Below, piece after piece: positions 44,071 through 53,263 of a stretch of 64,000 nucleotides of DNA (its first letter is position 1; the number at the start of each line of letters is the position of its first letter). Made by a program: the position numbers and the translations under genes. Source of the stretch: DASSFG01 sp035547915 (GTDB lineage: Bacteria; Planctomycetota; Planctomycetia; Pirellulales; JAICIG01); contig DASZTS010000020.1 in NCBI GenBank assembly GCA_035547915.1, forward strand, positions 119,793 through 183,792, in the 5' to 3' direction. A model generated the notes under the pieces. That model was given only the letters and a program-made list of their open reading frames with translations, made no database searches and was not told the origin of the DNA.

Positions 44071-45411
44071 TCAACGCCCGGTGCCGCCGGACGATCTGCC
44101 GTGGTTCGCTTGGTGCGCATGCCACCAGGTGCGCCACGACTCGACCGTCGGTCGACAGGCGTCCAAGTCTTCTCGCCAGGCATCACTCGGCCGGCCTTGG
44201 TTGACGCCAGTAAGGCGTTCGAGCGCTCGGGCCGCATCGACGCGCACTTGCGGATCGCCGTCGTCGAGCAGGCCGATCAGATCGCCGACGACCGACGAAT
44301 CGGCCAGGTCGGCGGCGATCCGCACGGCGGCCGCGCGGGACGTTTGCTTCGTCCGCGAGCGGGGCGATGCCGCGTAACGCAACAGCGGCAAAGCGGCGCG
44401 ACTTCCCAGTCGGCGGATCTCGTCTTCATACAGATACGACAACTTGGCCTGACCGAGCTGCGCCAAGATGTCGTTGAGCCGCTCGGCCAGTTCGGGATTA
44501 TCGGGGCCCTTCAGCACAAGAAGCTCGTTGATCCAGGACGTGTCTTGCAGGGGATTGGCCACCGCGGCGGTCTCTTCGATATGGCCGTCGGCCAGGCGCA
44601 CACGCTCGCCGGCGGCGACCTGGCGGGTGCCACTCTTGCACTCCAGTGTCGCCGAACCCTCGATCACCGTGAGCGACACCGAGCCCGGCGAACACGACAC
44701 GTCGAACTTGCCCTGTTCGACTTCCACCACGGCGCCCTGTGCTTCGCACTTGAAGACGCTGCCGCCCGGGATGGCCGAATAGAGTTCGCCCTGAGACAAC
44801 CGTACACAACCGGGCGTGGGAAGCTCTATGACAGTGCCCGCATCGAGACGGAGCTGTGCACCGTTGTTGGCCTCGATCTCGCAGCGGGTGAAATCGGCCG
44901 TGCGCACCGCGGCGCCGGCTTCGATCTCGCCGCTCGGCGGGCAAACCGTCCAGGGGATGGTCGGCGCGGTACGCATCTCGGTCGGCCCGGTGGCCACGGC
45001 CAGCCGCCCCAGAGGCAACGCCGCGCGAGACGGCGCATTTGCCTGCTGGCCGAACGGTAGCCACCGCCCGAACGGTGGCCGCAGCACAAGCACCGCTAGC
45101 AAAAACCCCGCCGCGGCGGCGACCAGAGGAACCGCCCACGACCGCCATCGGTGGCGCAGCGCTGGCTCGATCGGTGCCTGTCCCTGTTCTCTCCGCAATT
45201 CGGCGACGACCCGATCTGCCAACGCGGCCGCGGCCCGGCGGCGCGGGAGAAAGGCCCGCAGCAGCGCGGCATCGTCGAGGCGCGCGGCGTCGCGCGCGGC
45301 ACGGCACCCCTCGCATTCGGCCAGGTGCGCTTCGAGCGCGGCGCGCTCTGCGGCCGGCAACTCGCCGTCGACCAGGCGTTCGACTTCACTCAAAACTTGC
45401 TGGCAGTCCAT
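44071..45411 (-). CDS. Anti-sigma factor: zf-HC2, membrane helix, FecR-like and HEAT-like domains
   Basis: The product is 446 residues. The zinc anti-sigma domain occupies about 1-50 (C3, H29, C33, C36). A single membrane helix is at about 92-110 (AVPLVAAAAGFLLAVLVL). Outside the membrane comes a FecR-like beta-rich domain, about 140-290 (RLDAGTVIELPTPGCVRLSQGELYSAIP, LTVIEGSATLECKSGTRQVAAGERVRL). The C-terminal 130 residues carry a HEAT-like repeat (RAAAVRIAADLADSSVVGDLIGLLDDGDPQVRVDAARALERLTG). Its first 26 nt overlap the end of the upstream sigma gene, so it is coupled to it. The likely role is sequestering the sigma factor until an external signal is sensed. Confidence 0.88.
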   Translation of the reverse strand: MDCQQVLSEVERLVDGELPAAERAALEAHLAECEGCRAARDAARLDDAALLRAFLPRRRAAAALADRVVAELRREQGQAPIEPALRHRWRSWAVPLVAAAAGFLLAVLVLRPPFGRWLPFGQQANAPSRAALPLGRLAVATGPTEMRTAPTIPWTVCPPSGEIEAGAAVRTADFTRCEIEANNGAQLRLDAGTVIELPTPGCVRLSQGELYSAIPGGSVFKCEAQGAVVEVEQGKFDVSCSPGSVSLTVIEGSATLECKSGTRQVAAGERVRLADGHIEETAAVANPLQDTSWINELLVLKGPDNPELAERLNDILAQLGQAKLSYLYEDEIRRLGSRAALPLLRYAASPRSRTKQTSRAAAVRIAADLADSSVVGDLIGLLDDGDPQVRVDAARALERLTGVNQGRPSDAWREDLDACRPTVESWRTWWHAHQANHGRSSGGTGR

Positions 45412-45964
45412 CGGATCGCATTTCGAATCGGGTCATGCGCTGGCGCAGCAGCTTGCGGGCCTTGGTCAGCCGCGCGTTGACCGTGGCCGCCGACACGCCC
45501 AGGGCGTCGGCAATCTGCTGATACGTCACGTCTTGATAGTAGTAGAGCATGATGACTTCGCGGCACTCATCGGGCAGAGCTTCCACCTCGGCCAACAGGG
45601 TCCGCAGTTGTTCGTCGCGCGCCAGTCGATCGAGCGGCAGGTCGTCCGGCGCGGGCACTCCTTCTTGCGTGGCACCGATGGCCCCGAAACCGACCTGGCC
45701 GTTCTCTTTGCGTTTGAGCCAATCGAGGCAGGTCCGCAAGGCAATGCCATGCAACCAGGAACCGAACTGCTCGGGATTCGACAAGGTCGGCAAACCGCGA
45801 TAACCACGCAGCAGGGCCTCTTGCGCCAGGTCTTCGGCCGCGTGGCTGGTGCCCACCTTTGCGTGGCAGAAGGCCAGAATGCGCGCAGACCACCGGCGCA
45901 CCAGCTCCTCATAAGCGGAGCGGTCCCCGGCCAGGGTCTGGCGCACCAGGTGCCCGTCGGTCAT
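45386..45964 (-). CDS. ECF sigma factor (cognate of the overlapping anti-sigma gene)
   Basis: The product is 192 residues, the typical ECF length. Region 2 has DLAQEALLRGYRGLPTLSNPEQFGSWLHGIALRTCLDWLKR; region 4 has LPDECREVIMLYYYQDVTYQQIADALGVSAATVNARLTKARKLLRQRM. It is the upstream gene of the sigma/anti-sigma pair. A perfect 10-bp palindrome CGAGGCCTCG lies at 45988-45997, about 24 nt before the start, and could be a regulatory site. The secreted-protein gene at 46123 is divergent and shares the 158-nt promoter region. Confidence 0.93.
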   Translation of the reverse strand: MTDGHLVRQTLAGDRSAYEELVRRWSARILAFCHAKVGTSHAAEDLAQEALLRGYRGLPTLSNPEQFGSWLHGIALRTCLDWLKRKENGQVGFGAIGATQEGVPAPDDLPLDRLARDEQLRTLLAEVEALPDECREVIMLYYYQDVTYQQIADALGVSAATVNARLTKARKLLRQRMTRFEMRSDGLPASFE

Positions 45965-46122
45965 CCGGCATCCCCGAATCAGAAAAACGAGGCCTCGATA
46001 GTTAGTAGAGCAAGCCGCCCGGGTTAATAGACGTACGAATCGAAAAAACGCCGCTAATGACTTGCCGCCCGCGGTCTACTCATTCGGGGCCTTGTTGTGG
46101 ACTGGTTTACAAGGAGACGACG

Positions 46123-47349
46123 ATGCGAACAAAGATAGGAATAGCAATTCTGCTGGCGACCGGCATTTTGGGAGTCGTCGGTGCCGTGGGACGAACCAAT
46201 TCGGCGCCGCAGGCACCCACCGCGCCACCGGCTCCCCAGCCGCTGGTAGTCCACGAATGGGGAACGTTTACGAATTTTTCGGGGAGCGATGGCATCCAGC
46301 TCGACTTCCGTCCATTGATCGAAAACGAGTTGCCGCCGTTCGTCTACGACCGGTCTTGGCACGGCAGCGGCCCCTTCAGCAAGCGTCAACGGGTAGCACG
46401 GCAGCGAATGGAAACGCCCATTACGTATTTCTACAGCGATCACCCGCGCCAACTCGACGTGCGCGTCGATTTTCCCCAAGGACTGCTCACCGAGTTCTAC
46501 CCGCCCGCCATCAAGATGACTCCCCGCTACGCGGGCGAGCAGGAGGCGCTCAAAGATTCTTCGCTCACCTGGAAAATCAGCTTGCAGCCGGAGGCAGACG
46601 ACGCGGCACGGGAAGCACTACCCAAAGTCTCCGCCGAAGACCATTACGGCTTCGCCCGCGAAACCGATGCGACGCTGCTGAAGGCCGTCGATTCCTTCGG
46701 CATCGAGTATGTCGAGAAGTTTCTGTTCTACCGGGGTCTCGGTAACTTCTCGCTCCCCTTGCGGCTGGAGGCATTGCCCGATCGCCGGTTCCGCGTCGTC
46801 AATGACGGCCCCGACCCGATCGCCGGGCTGTTTTTGGTGATGATCGACGAACAGGGACTGCACTTTTGCGCACATGCCTCGGTCGCTGCGCACTCCACGC
46901 TCGAGGCTGTCGTACCCGACGAGACGGCCGCAAGCGAGGAATTAGGCGACCGCATGGCTCATGCGCTCGTCGCCGCGGGCCTCTTCGAGAAGGAGGCCGA
47001 CGCGATGGTGCACACTTGGCAGTCGAGCTGGTTCAGCGAGCCCGGTGCCCGGTTGTTCTACCTCGTGCCGCGACGGTTGACCGACGAGATCATACCGCTC
47101 CACATCGAGCCCGCGCCCGATCAGATGGTGCGCGTTCTCGTGGGGCGTATGGAAACGCTCACCCCCGAAACGGCCGAGAGCTTGCTGGCCGTCGTTCGCG
47201 GCATGGGAACCTGTTCGTCGCCCGACGTCGAACCTCTGCGCAGCGAGCTCGACCGGTTGGGGCGCTTCGCCGACCCGGCCCTTGCCTATCTTAGAGCGCA
47301 CGCCGACGACGAGGGAATGCGAGCAACGCTGGCAAGGCTGCAAAGATAG
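46123..47349 (+). CDS. Secreted or membrane-anchored protein with HEWGTFT motif
   Basis: The product is 408 residues. An N-terminal hydrophobic segment (IGIAILLATGILGVVGAV) and a Pro/Ala linker precede VVHEWGTFTNFSGSDG, a motif that recurs at the start of uncharacterised proteins in planctomycetes and myxobacteria. The rest is soluble and mixed alpha/beta, with a beta-rich part around ETPITYFYSDHPRQLDVRVDFP and KFLFYRGLGNFSLPLRL. There is no known catalytic motif. AAGGAG lies 6 nt before ATG 46123. It is divergent from the sigma/anti-sigma pair and could be one of its targets. Confidence 0.8.
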   Translation: MRTKIGIAILLATGILGVVGAVGRTNSAPQAPTAPPAPQPLVVHEWGTFTNFSGSDGIQLDFRPLIENELPPFVYDRSWHGSGPFSKRQRVARQRMETPITYFYSDHPRQLDVRVDFPQGLLTEFYPPAIKMTPRYAGEQEALKDSSLTWKISLQPEADDAAREALPKVSAEDHYGFARETDATLLKAVDSFGIEYVEKFLFYRGLGNFSLPLRLEALPDRRFRVVNDGPDPIAGLFLVMIDEQGLHFCAHASVAAHSTLEAVVPDETAASEELGDRMAHALVAAGLFEKEADAMVHTWQSSWFSEPGARLFYLVPRRLTDEIIPLHIEPAPDQMVRVLVGRMETLTPETAESLLAVVRGMGTCSSPDVEPLRSELDRLGRFADPALAYLRAHADDEGMRATLARLQR

Positions 47350-47680
47350 CAAGGCGATGCAGTCCGAAAATCGCCCCGGCGTCTGCGCCCGGTTTGATCC
47401 TCCGGCAACGTTACTACTAGAGTTGCCGAAGCAGGCCGGGCGATTTCGTCAGCTTGTCGACGCAGCCGCTCGTCGAAGCGTGTAACAGACCGCCCACGGA
47501 TGCGCTCCGGTCTCCATGCGAAGCCTGCGAAGCAAGGATCCTTTCGACCGCCGGGGGACGCGCCCCGGCGGTCCCGTTGTACCTGGCGACCAAGGGGCGT
47601 TGGGGCTTGATTGTCACTCGATCGCAAAAGCCTCTATACTTCGCTCAGACGCGGTGCGCGCAACGCCGTGCGGCGAGGCT
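47350..47680. other. 331-nt intergenic region with several hairpins and a promoter
   Basis: From 47366 to 47447 complementary arms (AAATCGCCC/GGGCGATTT) enclose GGCG/CGCC and CGGCAAC/GTTGCCG hairpins, which gives the look of a folded RNA of about 80 nt. A further perfect 11-bp hairpin, GACCGCCGGGG/CCCCGGCGGTC, is at 47546-47573 without a T run. The promoter of the ABC exporter lies at 47611-47640. No known riboswitch or ncRNA family is recognised. Confidence 0.45.
47611..47640 (+). promoter_or_regulatory. Sigma-70-like promoter of the ABC exporter genes
   Basis: TTGTCA (47611-47616) and TATACT (47635-47640), five of six consensus bases each, are separated by 18 nt. The predicted start is near 47647, about 35 nt before ATG 47681. 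Confidence 0.6.
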
Positions 47681-48364
47681 ATGATCGAGTTTCGAGAAGT
47701 TACCAAGAGCTACGTCCGCGGGCAGCGCGAGGTGCGAGCGCTCGACGGCATCTCCCTAAGTATCGAGCCCGGCGAATTCGTCGCCATCATGGGGCCTTCC
47801 GGGTCGGGAAAGAGCACGCTCCTGTCACTCGCTGGGTTGCTCGACCTGCCGACGTCGGGAAGCGTTTCGATCGGCGGCCAAACCACCCGCGACCTGAGCG
47901 AACGGCAGCGCACCCTGTGGCGCCGGCGCCGCATCGGCTTCATCTTTCAATTTTTCAACCTCGTGCCAACCTTTACCATCGAGCGCAATGTGGCCCTGCC
48001 GCTGCTGCTCGACGGCTGGTCGTCGAAACGGGCGCGAAACGAAGTACGCGGCTGGATCGATCGCGTGGGGTTGGCGGCGCGGGCCGACCATCTGCCCGAA
48101 GAGCTTTCGGGCGGCGAGTTGCAACGTGTGGCCGTGGCGCGGGCCTTGGTGACTTCGCCCGAGATCGTGCTCGCCGACGAGCCGACCGGAAATCTCGACG
48201 TGGCGGCGGGCGACAACGTGATGCGGCTGATCTGCGAGGCCGCCCGCGAAGACAATCGGACCGTGGTGGTCATCACCCACGATCCGCGCGTGGCGCGTCG
48301 TGCGCCCAGGTTGATCCGCTTGCAAGACGGGCACGTACATGAAGGCGATGCTGCCGTTGTTTAG
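47681..48364 (+). CDS. ABC transporter ATP-binding protein (MacB/LolD type)
   Basis: The product is 227 residues. Walker A GPSGSGKST, Q-loop FQFFNLVPTFT, signature LSGGELQRVAVARAL, Walker B IVLADEPTG and the H-loop HD are all present. ATP-binding proteins of this class pair with FtsX-like permeases in MacB, LolCDE or FtsEX-type systems; they drive lipoprotein, peptide or envelope-related transport from the inner membrane. The permease gene overlaps its 3' end by 26 nt, so they are coupled. ATG 47681 fits the family N-terminus (IEFREVTKSYVRG). Confidence 0.95.
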   Translation: MIEFREVTKSYVRGQREVRALDGISLSIEPGEFVAIMGPSGSGKSTLLSLAGLLDLPTSGSVSIGGQTTRDLSERQRTLWRRRRIGFIFQFFNLVPTFTIERNVALPLLLDGWSSKRARNEVRGWIDRVGLAARADHLPEELSGGELQRVAVARALVTSPEIVLADEPTGNLDVAAGDNVMRLICEAAREDNRTVVVITHDPRVARRAPRLIRLQDGHVHEGDAAVV

Positions 48365-50858
48365 GGCCTGCTCGTGGCCATACCTCAAGAAGCATTGGCT
48401 GAGGTCGCTGCTGGCGCTGGTGGCGGTGACGTCGGCGGTCGTGCTCTTCGTCTCACTGCGAATCCTCGAAAATTCGTTGCTCGTGTCGATCGAGAAGAGC
48501 ACGCGCGTGCTCAGCGGCTCCGCCGACGTCTGCGTCACGCACGGCATCGGCATCGAGGCCGAAGCGCTGGCCCGCATCGAGCAAATCCAGGGACTGCGGG
48601 CGGCCCCGGTCATCGAGCAGACGGCCTTCGCGCCCGACTTGGACGAGCGCGTGCTCGTCGTCGGCATGGACTTTGTGCGTGACGCGAAGTTGCGGGGCTT
48701 TCATGTCGAAGGCGGGAGTAAGCTGGGCCGCGCCTCTTTGCTCTTGCCGCGCCGTCTAATCCTCAGCGGAACGTTTGCCCGCAGCCGCGGCCTAAAGCTG
48801 AACCACACGCTACGGCTACAAACGCCCGGCGGCATGCAAGATTTTCGCGTCGCCGGTTTCTTTCCCCACGAAGAAGCGATCGGCGAGTTGCCGATGCCGG
48901 TCATGGTCTTGAACGTCCGCAGCGCGCAACATTGTTTCGACCGCCGCGGCCGCTACGACCGCATCGACGTTCGGCTCGGCATGGCGACCGTCGAACAACT
49001 CGCGGAGCGTCTCGGCCCAGGCTATCTTATCCAGCCGTTGCCGCGCACGAACCCGGTACTTTCATACCAATTGCAGCAATTCGAGCTGCTCTTGAACCCC
49101 GTCACCGTGCTGGCATTGCTCACGGCCATCTTCCTGATCCACAATTCGATGTATCTCTCGGTCGTCGAGCGGGTGCGCGAACTGGTGGTGTTTCGGGCGG
49201 TCGGCGCCGAGCGTTCGCAAATCTTGCTCCTCGTGTTGGGCGAGGCCGTCCTGATGGGGGCGCTGGCGGCCGCGTTGGGATGCGGACTGGGGATTCTCGT
49301 TTCGCAGTTCTTGCTCGATCGCACCGCGGACCTGGCAGGGCTCCTCGTGCAAGTGGTCGATGTGCGCGAGATGGTGGTACCGGCCGATGCGCTGGTACTG
49401 GGGCCGTTGATCGGCGTGCTGGCCGCGGCGAGCGGCGCCATCGTACCGGCTTGGCTGGCATTTCGCGTGCAGCCCGCCGAGGCGCTCGTGGGCTTCCAAC
49501 CCGGCGAACGGCGCCGCGTGCCCGTGCTCCGGCAGGCTTCGTTCGCCACGCTGGGCTTCTTGTTCGCCTCGCTGAGCGGCGGTTTCTTTCTGGTTGACCG
49601 CCGCTCGGCGCTATGCGGACTCGTGTTAGGTTTCTGTAGCGCCGCGTTGGCCATGCCTGCGCTCGTGATCGTCGGGAGCCGCGCGCTCGGCACCTGGGCA
49701 TCGCGTGTGCTGCGCGTCGAGGGGCACTTGGCGCTCGACAACATCGTCTCGTTTCCCGCACGCACCAGCCTGACCGTCGTCGCCTTTGCGACCAGCCTCT
49801 CGATGGTCGTCGCCGTCTCGGGTTGCCTGTCGACGCTGGAAAACCAGGTACGACGGTTCGTCGAGCGCATGACGCCCTACGACCTCGTGATGCAGGTCCA
49901 CGACCTGACACTCGGTCTGGCGACCACGCCGGTCTTCTCCGAGTCCCTCCGCGACGAGATTGCCGAACTGCCGCAAGTGGGCGCCGTGTGCGGCGGGCGA
50001 AACGTGCTGCTCCCCTATCGCGGCGATTGGGTGATGCTGGCCGCGTACGACACGACGGGCCTGGCGGAAATCATCGACGGACTGCCTAACGCTGCATTGG
50101 AATCGCAATTGCAAGCCGGAGGCATCGCGGTCTCGGTGAATTTCGCGTACTTCCACCAGTTGCACGTCGGCGACAGTGTCGAGTTGCCGACGCCCGCGGG
50201 CCTGCGGCCGTTTCGCGTTCTGCGCGTGGTCGACGACTATGCTTGGCCGCGTGGCACCGTTTTGCTCGACCGAGGTGTCTACCGCTCGCTCTGGTCCGAT
50301 GGCACGCTGACCTACTTGCACGTCGGCGCCAGACCGGGCGTCGCCGTTGATGCATTGCGCGAGGAGGTCCTCTCGCGGCTGCACGACCGCTACCAGATTT
50401 CGGCCTACACGAGCGCCGAGGTGCGGACGGACGTCTCCAAGATGCTGCGTCAGTGGTTTCGCGTGGCCGATGCCCAGACGATTGTGGCCGAAGCGGTGGG
50501 AGCGATCGGCATCGCCAACACTGTGCTGATTTCGCTCCTGAGCCGCCGGCGCCACGTCGCATTGCTCAGGGCGATCGGCGCATCGAGCTGGCAGATCTAC
50601 GCTTCGCTCGCCTGGGAGGCTGGCCTGCTGGGCGCCTTGAGCGCACTGACCGGCGCCGCGCTGGGGCTCTGGCAGATGTGGTGGCCGGCGAGCTGGGTCG
50701 TGCAGGCGGAAATGGGCTTTCGACTCGCGCCGGTCGTACCGTGGGACGCGCTAGCTACCGTTTTTGTGTTGGGTGTCGTCATCAGCCTGGCGGCGAGCCT
50801 GGTACCCATCAGCTATGCCCGCCGCACGAACCTCGTCGCCGCCATCGCCTATGAATAG
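48339..50858 (+). CDS. FtsX/MacB-type ABC transporter permease
   Basis: The product is 839 residues, the long form with two FtsX domains. A first transmembrane helix (RSLLALVAVTSAVVLFVSL) is followed by a MacB periplasmic core-like region (about 60-245), three helices (255-390), a fourth region with two more helices (415-470), and then a second copy of helix, periplasmic part and three helices at the C-terminus. It would form the membrane part of an exporter or mechanotransmission complex with the overlapping ATPase gene. The substrate is unknown; no outer-membrane TolC or periplasmic adaptor gene lies nearby. The start is ATG 48339, with 48348 the alternative. Confidence 0.92.
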   Translation: MKAMLPLFRACSWPYLKKHWLRSLLALVAVTSAVVLFVSLRILENSLLVSIEKSTRVLSGSADVCVTHGIGIEAEALARIEQIQGLRAAPVIEQTAFAPDLDERVLVVGMDFVRDAKLRGFHVEGGSKLGRASLLLPRRLILSGTFARSRGLKLNHTLRLQTPGGMQDFRVAGFFPHEEAIGELPMPVMVLNVRSAQHCFDRRGRYDRIDVRLGMATVEQLAERLGPGYLIQPLPRTNPVLSYQLQQFELLLNPVTVLALLTAIFLIHNSMYLSVVERVRELVVFRAVGAERSQILLLVLGEAVLMGALAAALGCGLGILVSQFLLDRTADLAGLLVQVVDVREMVVPADALVLGPLIGVLAAASGAIVPAWLAFRVQPAEALVGFQPGERRRVPVLRQASFATLGFLFASLSGGFFLVDRRSALCGLVLGFCSAALAMPALVIVGSRALGTWASRVLRVEGHLALDNIVSFPARTSLTVVAFATSLSMVVAVSGCLSTLENQVRRFVERMTPYDLVMQVHDLTLGLATTPVFSESLRDEIAELPQVGAVCGGRNVLLPYRGDWVMLAAYDTTGLAEIIDGLPNAALESQLQAGGIAVSVNFAYFHQLHVGDSVELPTPAGLRPFRVLRVVDDYAWPRGTVLLDRGVYRSLWSDGTLTYLHVGARPGVAVDALREEVLSRLHDRYQISAYTSAEVRTDVSKMLRQWFRVADAQTIVAEAVGAIGIANTVLISLLSRRRHVALLRAIGASSWQIYASLAWEAGLLGALSALTGAALGLWQMWWPASWVVQAEMGFRLAPVVPWDALATVFVLGVVISLAASLVPISYARRTNLVAAIAYE

Positions 50859-51024
50859 CCGAGTTCGATTTGGCAGTTCTTGTTCCCTCACTCGCCGCCC
50901 GGTGAAAGGGACGAACGCGACGTGCGGCATCGAAAGGCCAGTTGCCTCTGCGATTGGCGAGGTGTTTTTCATTGTAACCACGTCGCGGCTTGCTGCGCTG
51001 CCGGCCGACGGCCACAATTGGCAC

Positions 51025-51765
51025 ATGGATTCGCCAACCTCGGCCAGTGAGCCGGAAGTCGACATCCCCGTCCTCGGAGGCGGCACCGATGCCGGGTCGA
51101 TGCTCGTCTTCGACCCCGCAGCGCTACCGAACGATTACGATGCACTCGCGCGCAATGATCCTGTCGCTCTCAACGAATCGTTGGCCAAGGAGGGGAAGCT
51201 CTATTGGCTCGACACCGAAGCGGACGGCAGCTACAACCTGGGCGTCTGTACGAGTGGCGAAGTGCCGCCGCAACACGCCCCTTTCGCGCGCCAACTGGGC
51301 GTAACGGAACGTTTCTCGGTCCCCAGCGGCAAGCTGTACTTCACGGGCATCGAGTACGGATTCCGCTACGACGACACGGCTCTTGGCAAGAATTCGCCCA
51401 TGGGGTCGCATCACACGATCGACGCCGGCATCTACCGGCTGACGATCTATGAGATGGAATACCCCGAAGATTTCCATGAACAACGCTTGCGCGAGCGGCT
51501 CCCCGCGAGGAGCCATCGTCTGTACTCGCTGATGAATCTGTTCATGCCGATGGGCTGCCTGAGTACGCTCGTATTGTTGGTGAGCCCCTTCAAGCTCGGG
51601 CTGCGGGCCTGGAGTATTACCGCGCTGCCGATCTGCGTGGCGTTGATCTTGCCGGCCATCATCGTCTCGCGCTCGCCTCGTTTCCGTGAACTCCAGCGAG
51701 TGAAACAGGCGGTCGAGGCCGAGTATCCCGATTACCTTGCGGTGCTGCGACCGGTCGACCCCTGA
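51025..51765 (+). CDS. Hypothetical membrane protein
   Basis: The product is 246 residues. The N-terminal 170 residues are soluble, acidic at first and then rich in aromatic and glycine residues (LYFTGIEYGFRYDDTAL, GIYRLTIYEMEYPEDFHEQR). Two hydrophobic helices follow (about 170-215; LYSLMNLFMPMGCLSTLVLLVS and ITALPICVALILPAIIV), with a short cytoplasmic tail. I do not recognise a family. ATG 51025 follows open frame from 50764 that has no conserved features. It lies 166 nt after the ABC permease; co-transcription is possible. Confidence 0.65.
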   Translation: MDSPTSASEPEVDIPVLGGGTDAGSMLVFDPAALPNDYDALARNDPVALNESLAKEGKLYWLDTEADGSYNLGVCTSGEVPPQHAPFARQLGVTERFSVPSGKLYFTGIEYGFRYDDTALGKNSPMGSHHTIDAGIYRLTIYEMEYPEDFHEQRLRERLPARSHRLYSLMNLFMPMGCLSTLVLLVSPFKLGLRAWSITALPICVALILPAIIVSRSPRFRELQRVKQAVEAEYPDYLAVLRPVDP

Positions 51766-51955
51766 CCGGCGGGTAGAACCTAGCTTACCTGTGCGATTCA
51801 TCCGCCGGTGATGCTCACAACTGTCAGCTCGACGGCGTGATCACCGAGGATCTTGCGGCGGACCGAGCGGCACGAGCGCCCGGACGAGCCGCCTTCATCG
51901 CCAACCACCCCGAGTTGGCAGAAACCGGCCCGGCGGTTACTCCCTCGGCAGTTCT

Positions 51956-53161
51956 TCAATAATCTGCGATCGAGCCATCCTTGAGCTTGAGGCTGGGCCA
52001 CTTGTAGGTCTGCGGCTTGCGCGATTCGGCCTCGATCTTGGCTTCGTCGACTTCCACACCCAGTCCCGGTCCCGGTGGCAATCCGATATAGCCTTCGGCA
52101 TCGAGTTCGTAGGCCATGCGCGTGGCGCCGGGAATGTTGAAGCCGGCGTTATCGGGATAGAACTCGTGGATCAGGAACAACGGCACCGACGAGACGACGT
52201 GCAGGCTGGCCGCGATGCCCAAGAAGGTCGCCGTACAATGTGGCGCCAACGGCACGAAGTACGCCTCGGCCAGTACGGCGATCTTCTTCATCTGGCTGAT
52301 GCCGCCGGTGTGGCAACAATCGGGCTGGATCACGTCGATGCAACGCTCTTGCAGGTAGGGCAAGACTCCCCAGATCGTGCGATCGCGTTCGCCGGTCGCC
52401 AACGGCACCGAAACGTGCCGCTTGATCTGCCGAAAAACCTCGATGTTGCCCGGCACGGCGGGCTCTTCGATGAACAGCACGTCGTAGGGCTTGATGGCGG
52501 ATGCCAGTTGGATCAAGGTCGCTGGCGGGACGGCGGAATGCGCGTCGAACATCACGGCGCCGTCGGGACCGACTTTCTCGCGCGCGGCGGCGATCGCTTT
52601 GACCATGCGGTCGATATCTGCGGGCGTGCCAGAATGCTCGTAGATGCCGTGCGGCGGCACCTTCTGCGCCTTGGCTGTGTGATAGACGCGGATGCGGTCG
52701 CGCGTCGGACCGCCCAGTAGCCGGTAGACGGGAACGTTCCACAGCTTGCCGGCCAGATCCCACAGGGCTATGTCGATCGCCGCGATCGTGTGCACCATCA
52801 GCGCCCCGTCGCGCATGTCGCGATGGGCCCGGTACAGCTTCTGCCAGAGGTATTCGATGCGCGTCGGGTTTTCCCCGTCGAGCAGTTCGAACAGCGATTG
52901 CGCGAGCACGCGGGCGGGCCGCGGATCGACTCCCTTGAGATCGCCCCACCCGCTCACGCCGTGGTTCGTCTCGATCTTCAGATAGACGATCGGCCCGACC
53001 CAAAACGTCTTCATACCGGTGATGCGGATGCTCGACCCACGATCGGCCACCTGAGCCGCGGGGTTCTGATCCTGCCCCACGGCCCGATCGACGAAGGCCA
53101 TGCCCGCGGCGGCGGCACCCAGCCCGGCCAGAACATCGCGCCGCGCCAATCGTTCTTTCAT
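51956..53161 (-). CDS. Enolase-superfamily (D-galactonate dehydratase-like) protein with Tat-type signal
   Basis: The product is 401 residues. The N-terminus (ERLARRDVLAGLGAAAAG, R7 and R8) is Tat-like. Metal and catalytic residues are readable: D206 and H208 (MFDAHSA), E232 (IEEP), E258 (GERD), H308 (APHC) and E333 (HEF). As I recall, the same spacing occurs in E. coli D-galactonate dehydratase, each position shifted by about 23 residues because of the signal. This supports dehydration of an acid sugar, but substrates vary in this group. A TACAAT hexamer (plus-strand 53209-53214) may be the -10 box; no clear -35 is seen. Confidence 0.88.
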   Translation of the reverse strand: MKERLARRDVLAGLGAAAAGMAFVDRAVGQDQNPAAQVADRGSSIRITGMKTFWVGPIVYLKIETNHGVSGWGDLKGVDPRPARVLAQSLFELLDGENPTRIEYLWQKLYRAHRDMRDGALMVHTIAAIDIALWDLAGKLWNVPVYRLLGGPTRDRIRVYHTAKAQKVPPHGIYEHSGTPADIDRMVKAIAAAREKVGPDGAVMFDAHSAVPPATLIQLASAIKPYDVLFIEEPAVPGNIEVFRQIKRHVSVPLATGERDRTIWGVLPYLQERCIDVIQPDCCHTGGISQMKKIAVLAEAYFVPLAPHCTATFLGIAASLHVVSSVPLFLIHEFYPDNAGFNIPGATRMAYELDAEGYIGLPPGPGLGVEVDEAKIEAESRKPQTYKWPSLKLKDGSIADY

Positions 53162-53263
53162 GGTTCTGCCTGCGAGCCCGACAACAAACGATCCTGATCG
53201 CCGGAGCCATTGTACCCCGGCGCCGAACCGTTCGCTCCACGCTCAAATCTTCGCACGAGCGTG

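Noticed and set aside
51798..52001. A 67-codon minus-strand frame after the dehydratase gene end
   Set aside because: It overlaps the dehydratase 3' end, lacks a ribosome binding site and has no recognisable composition.
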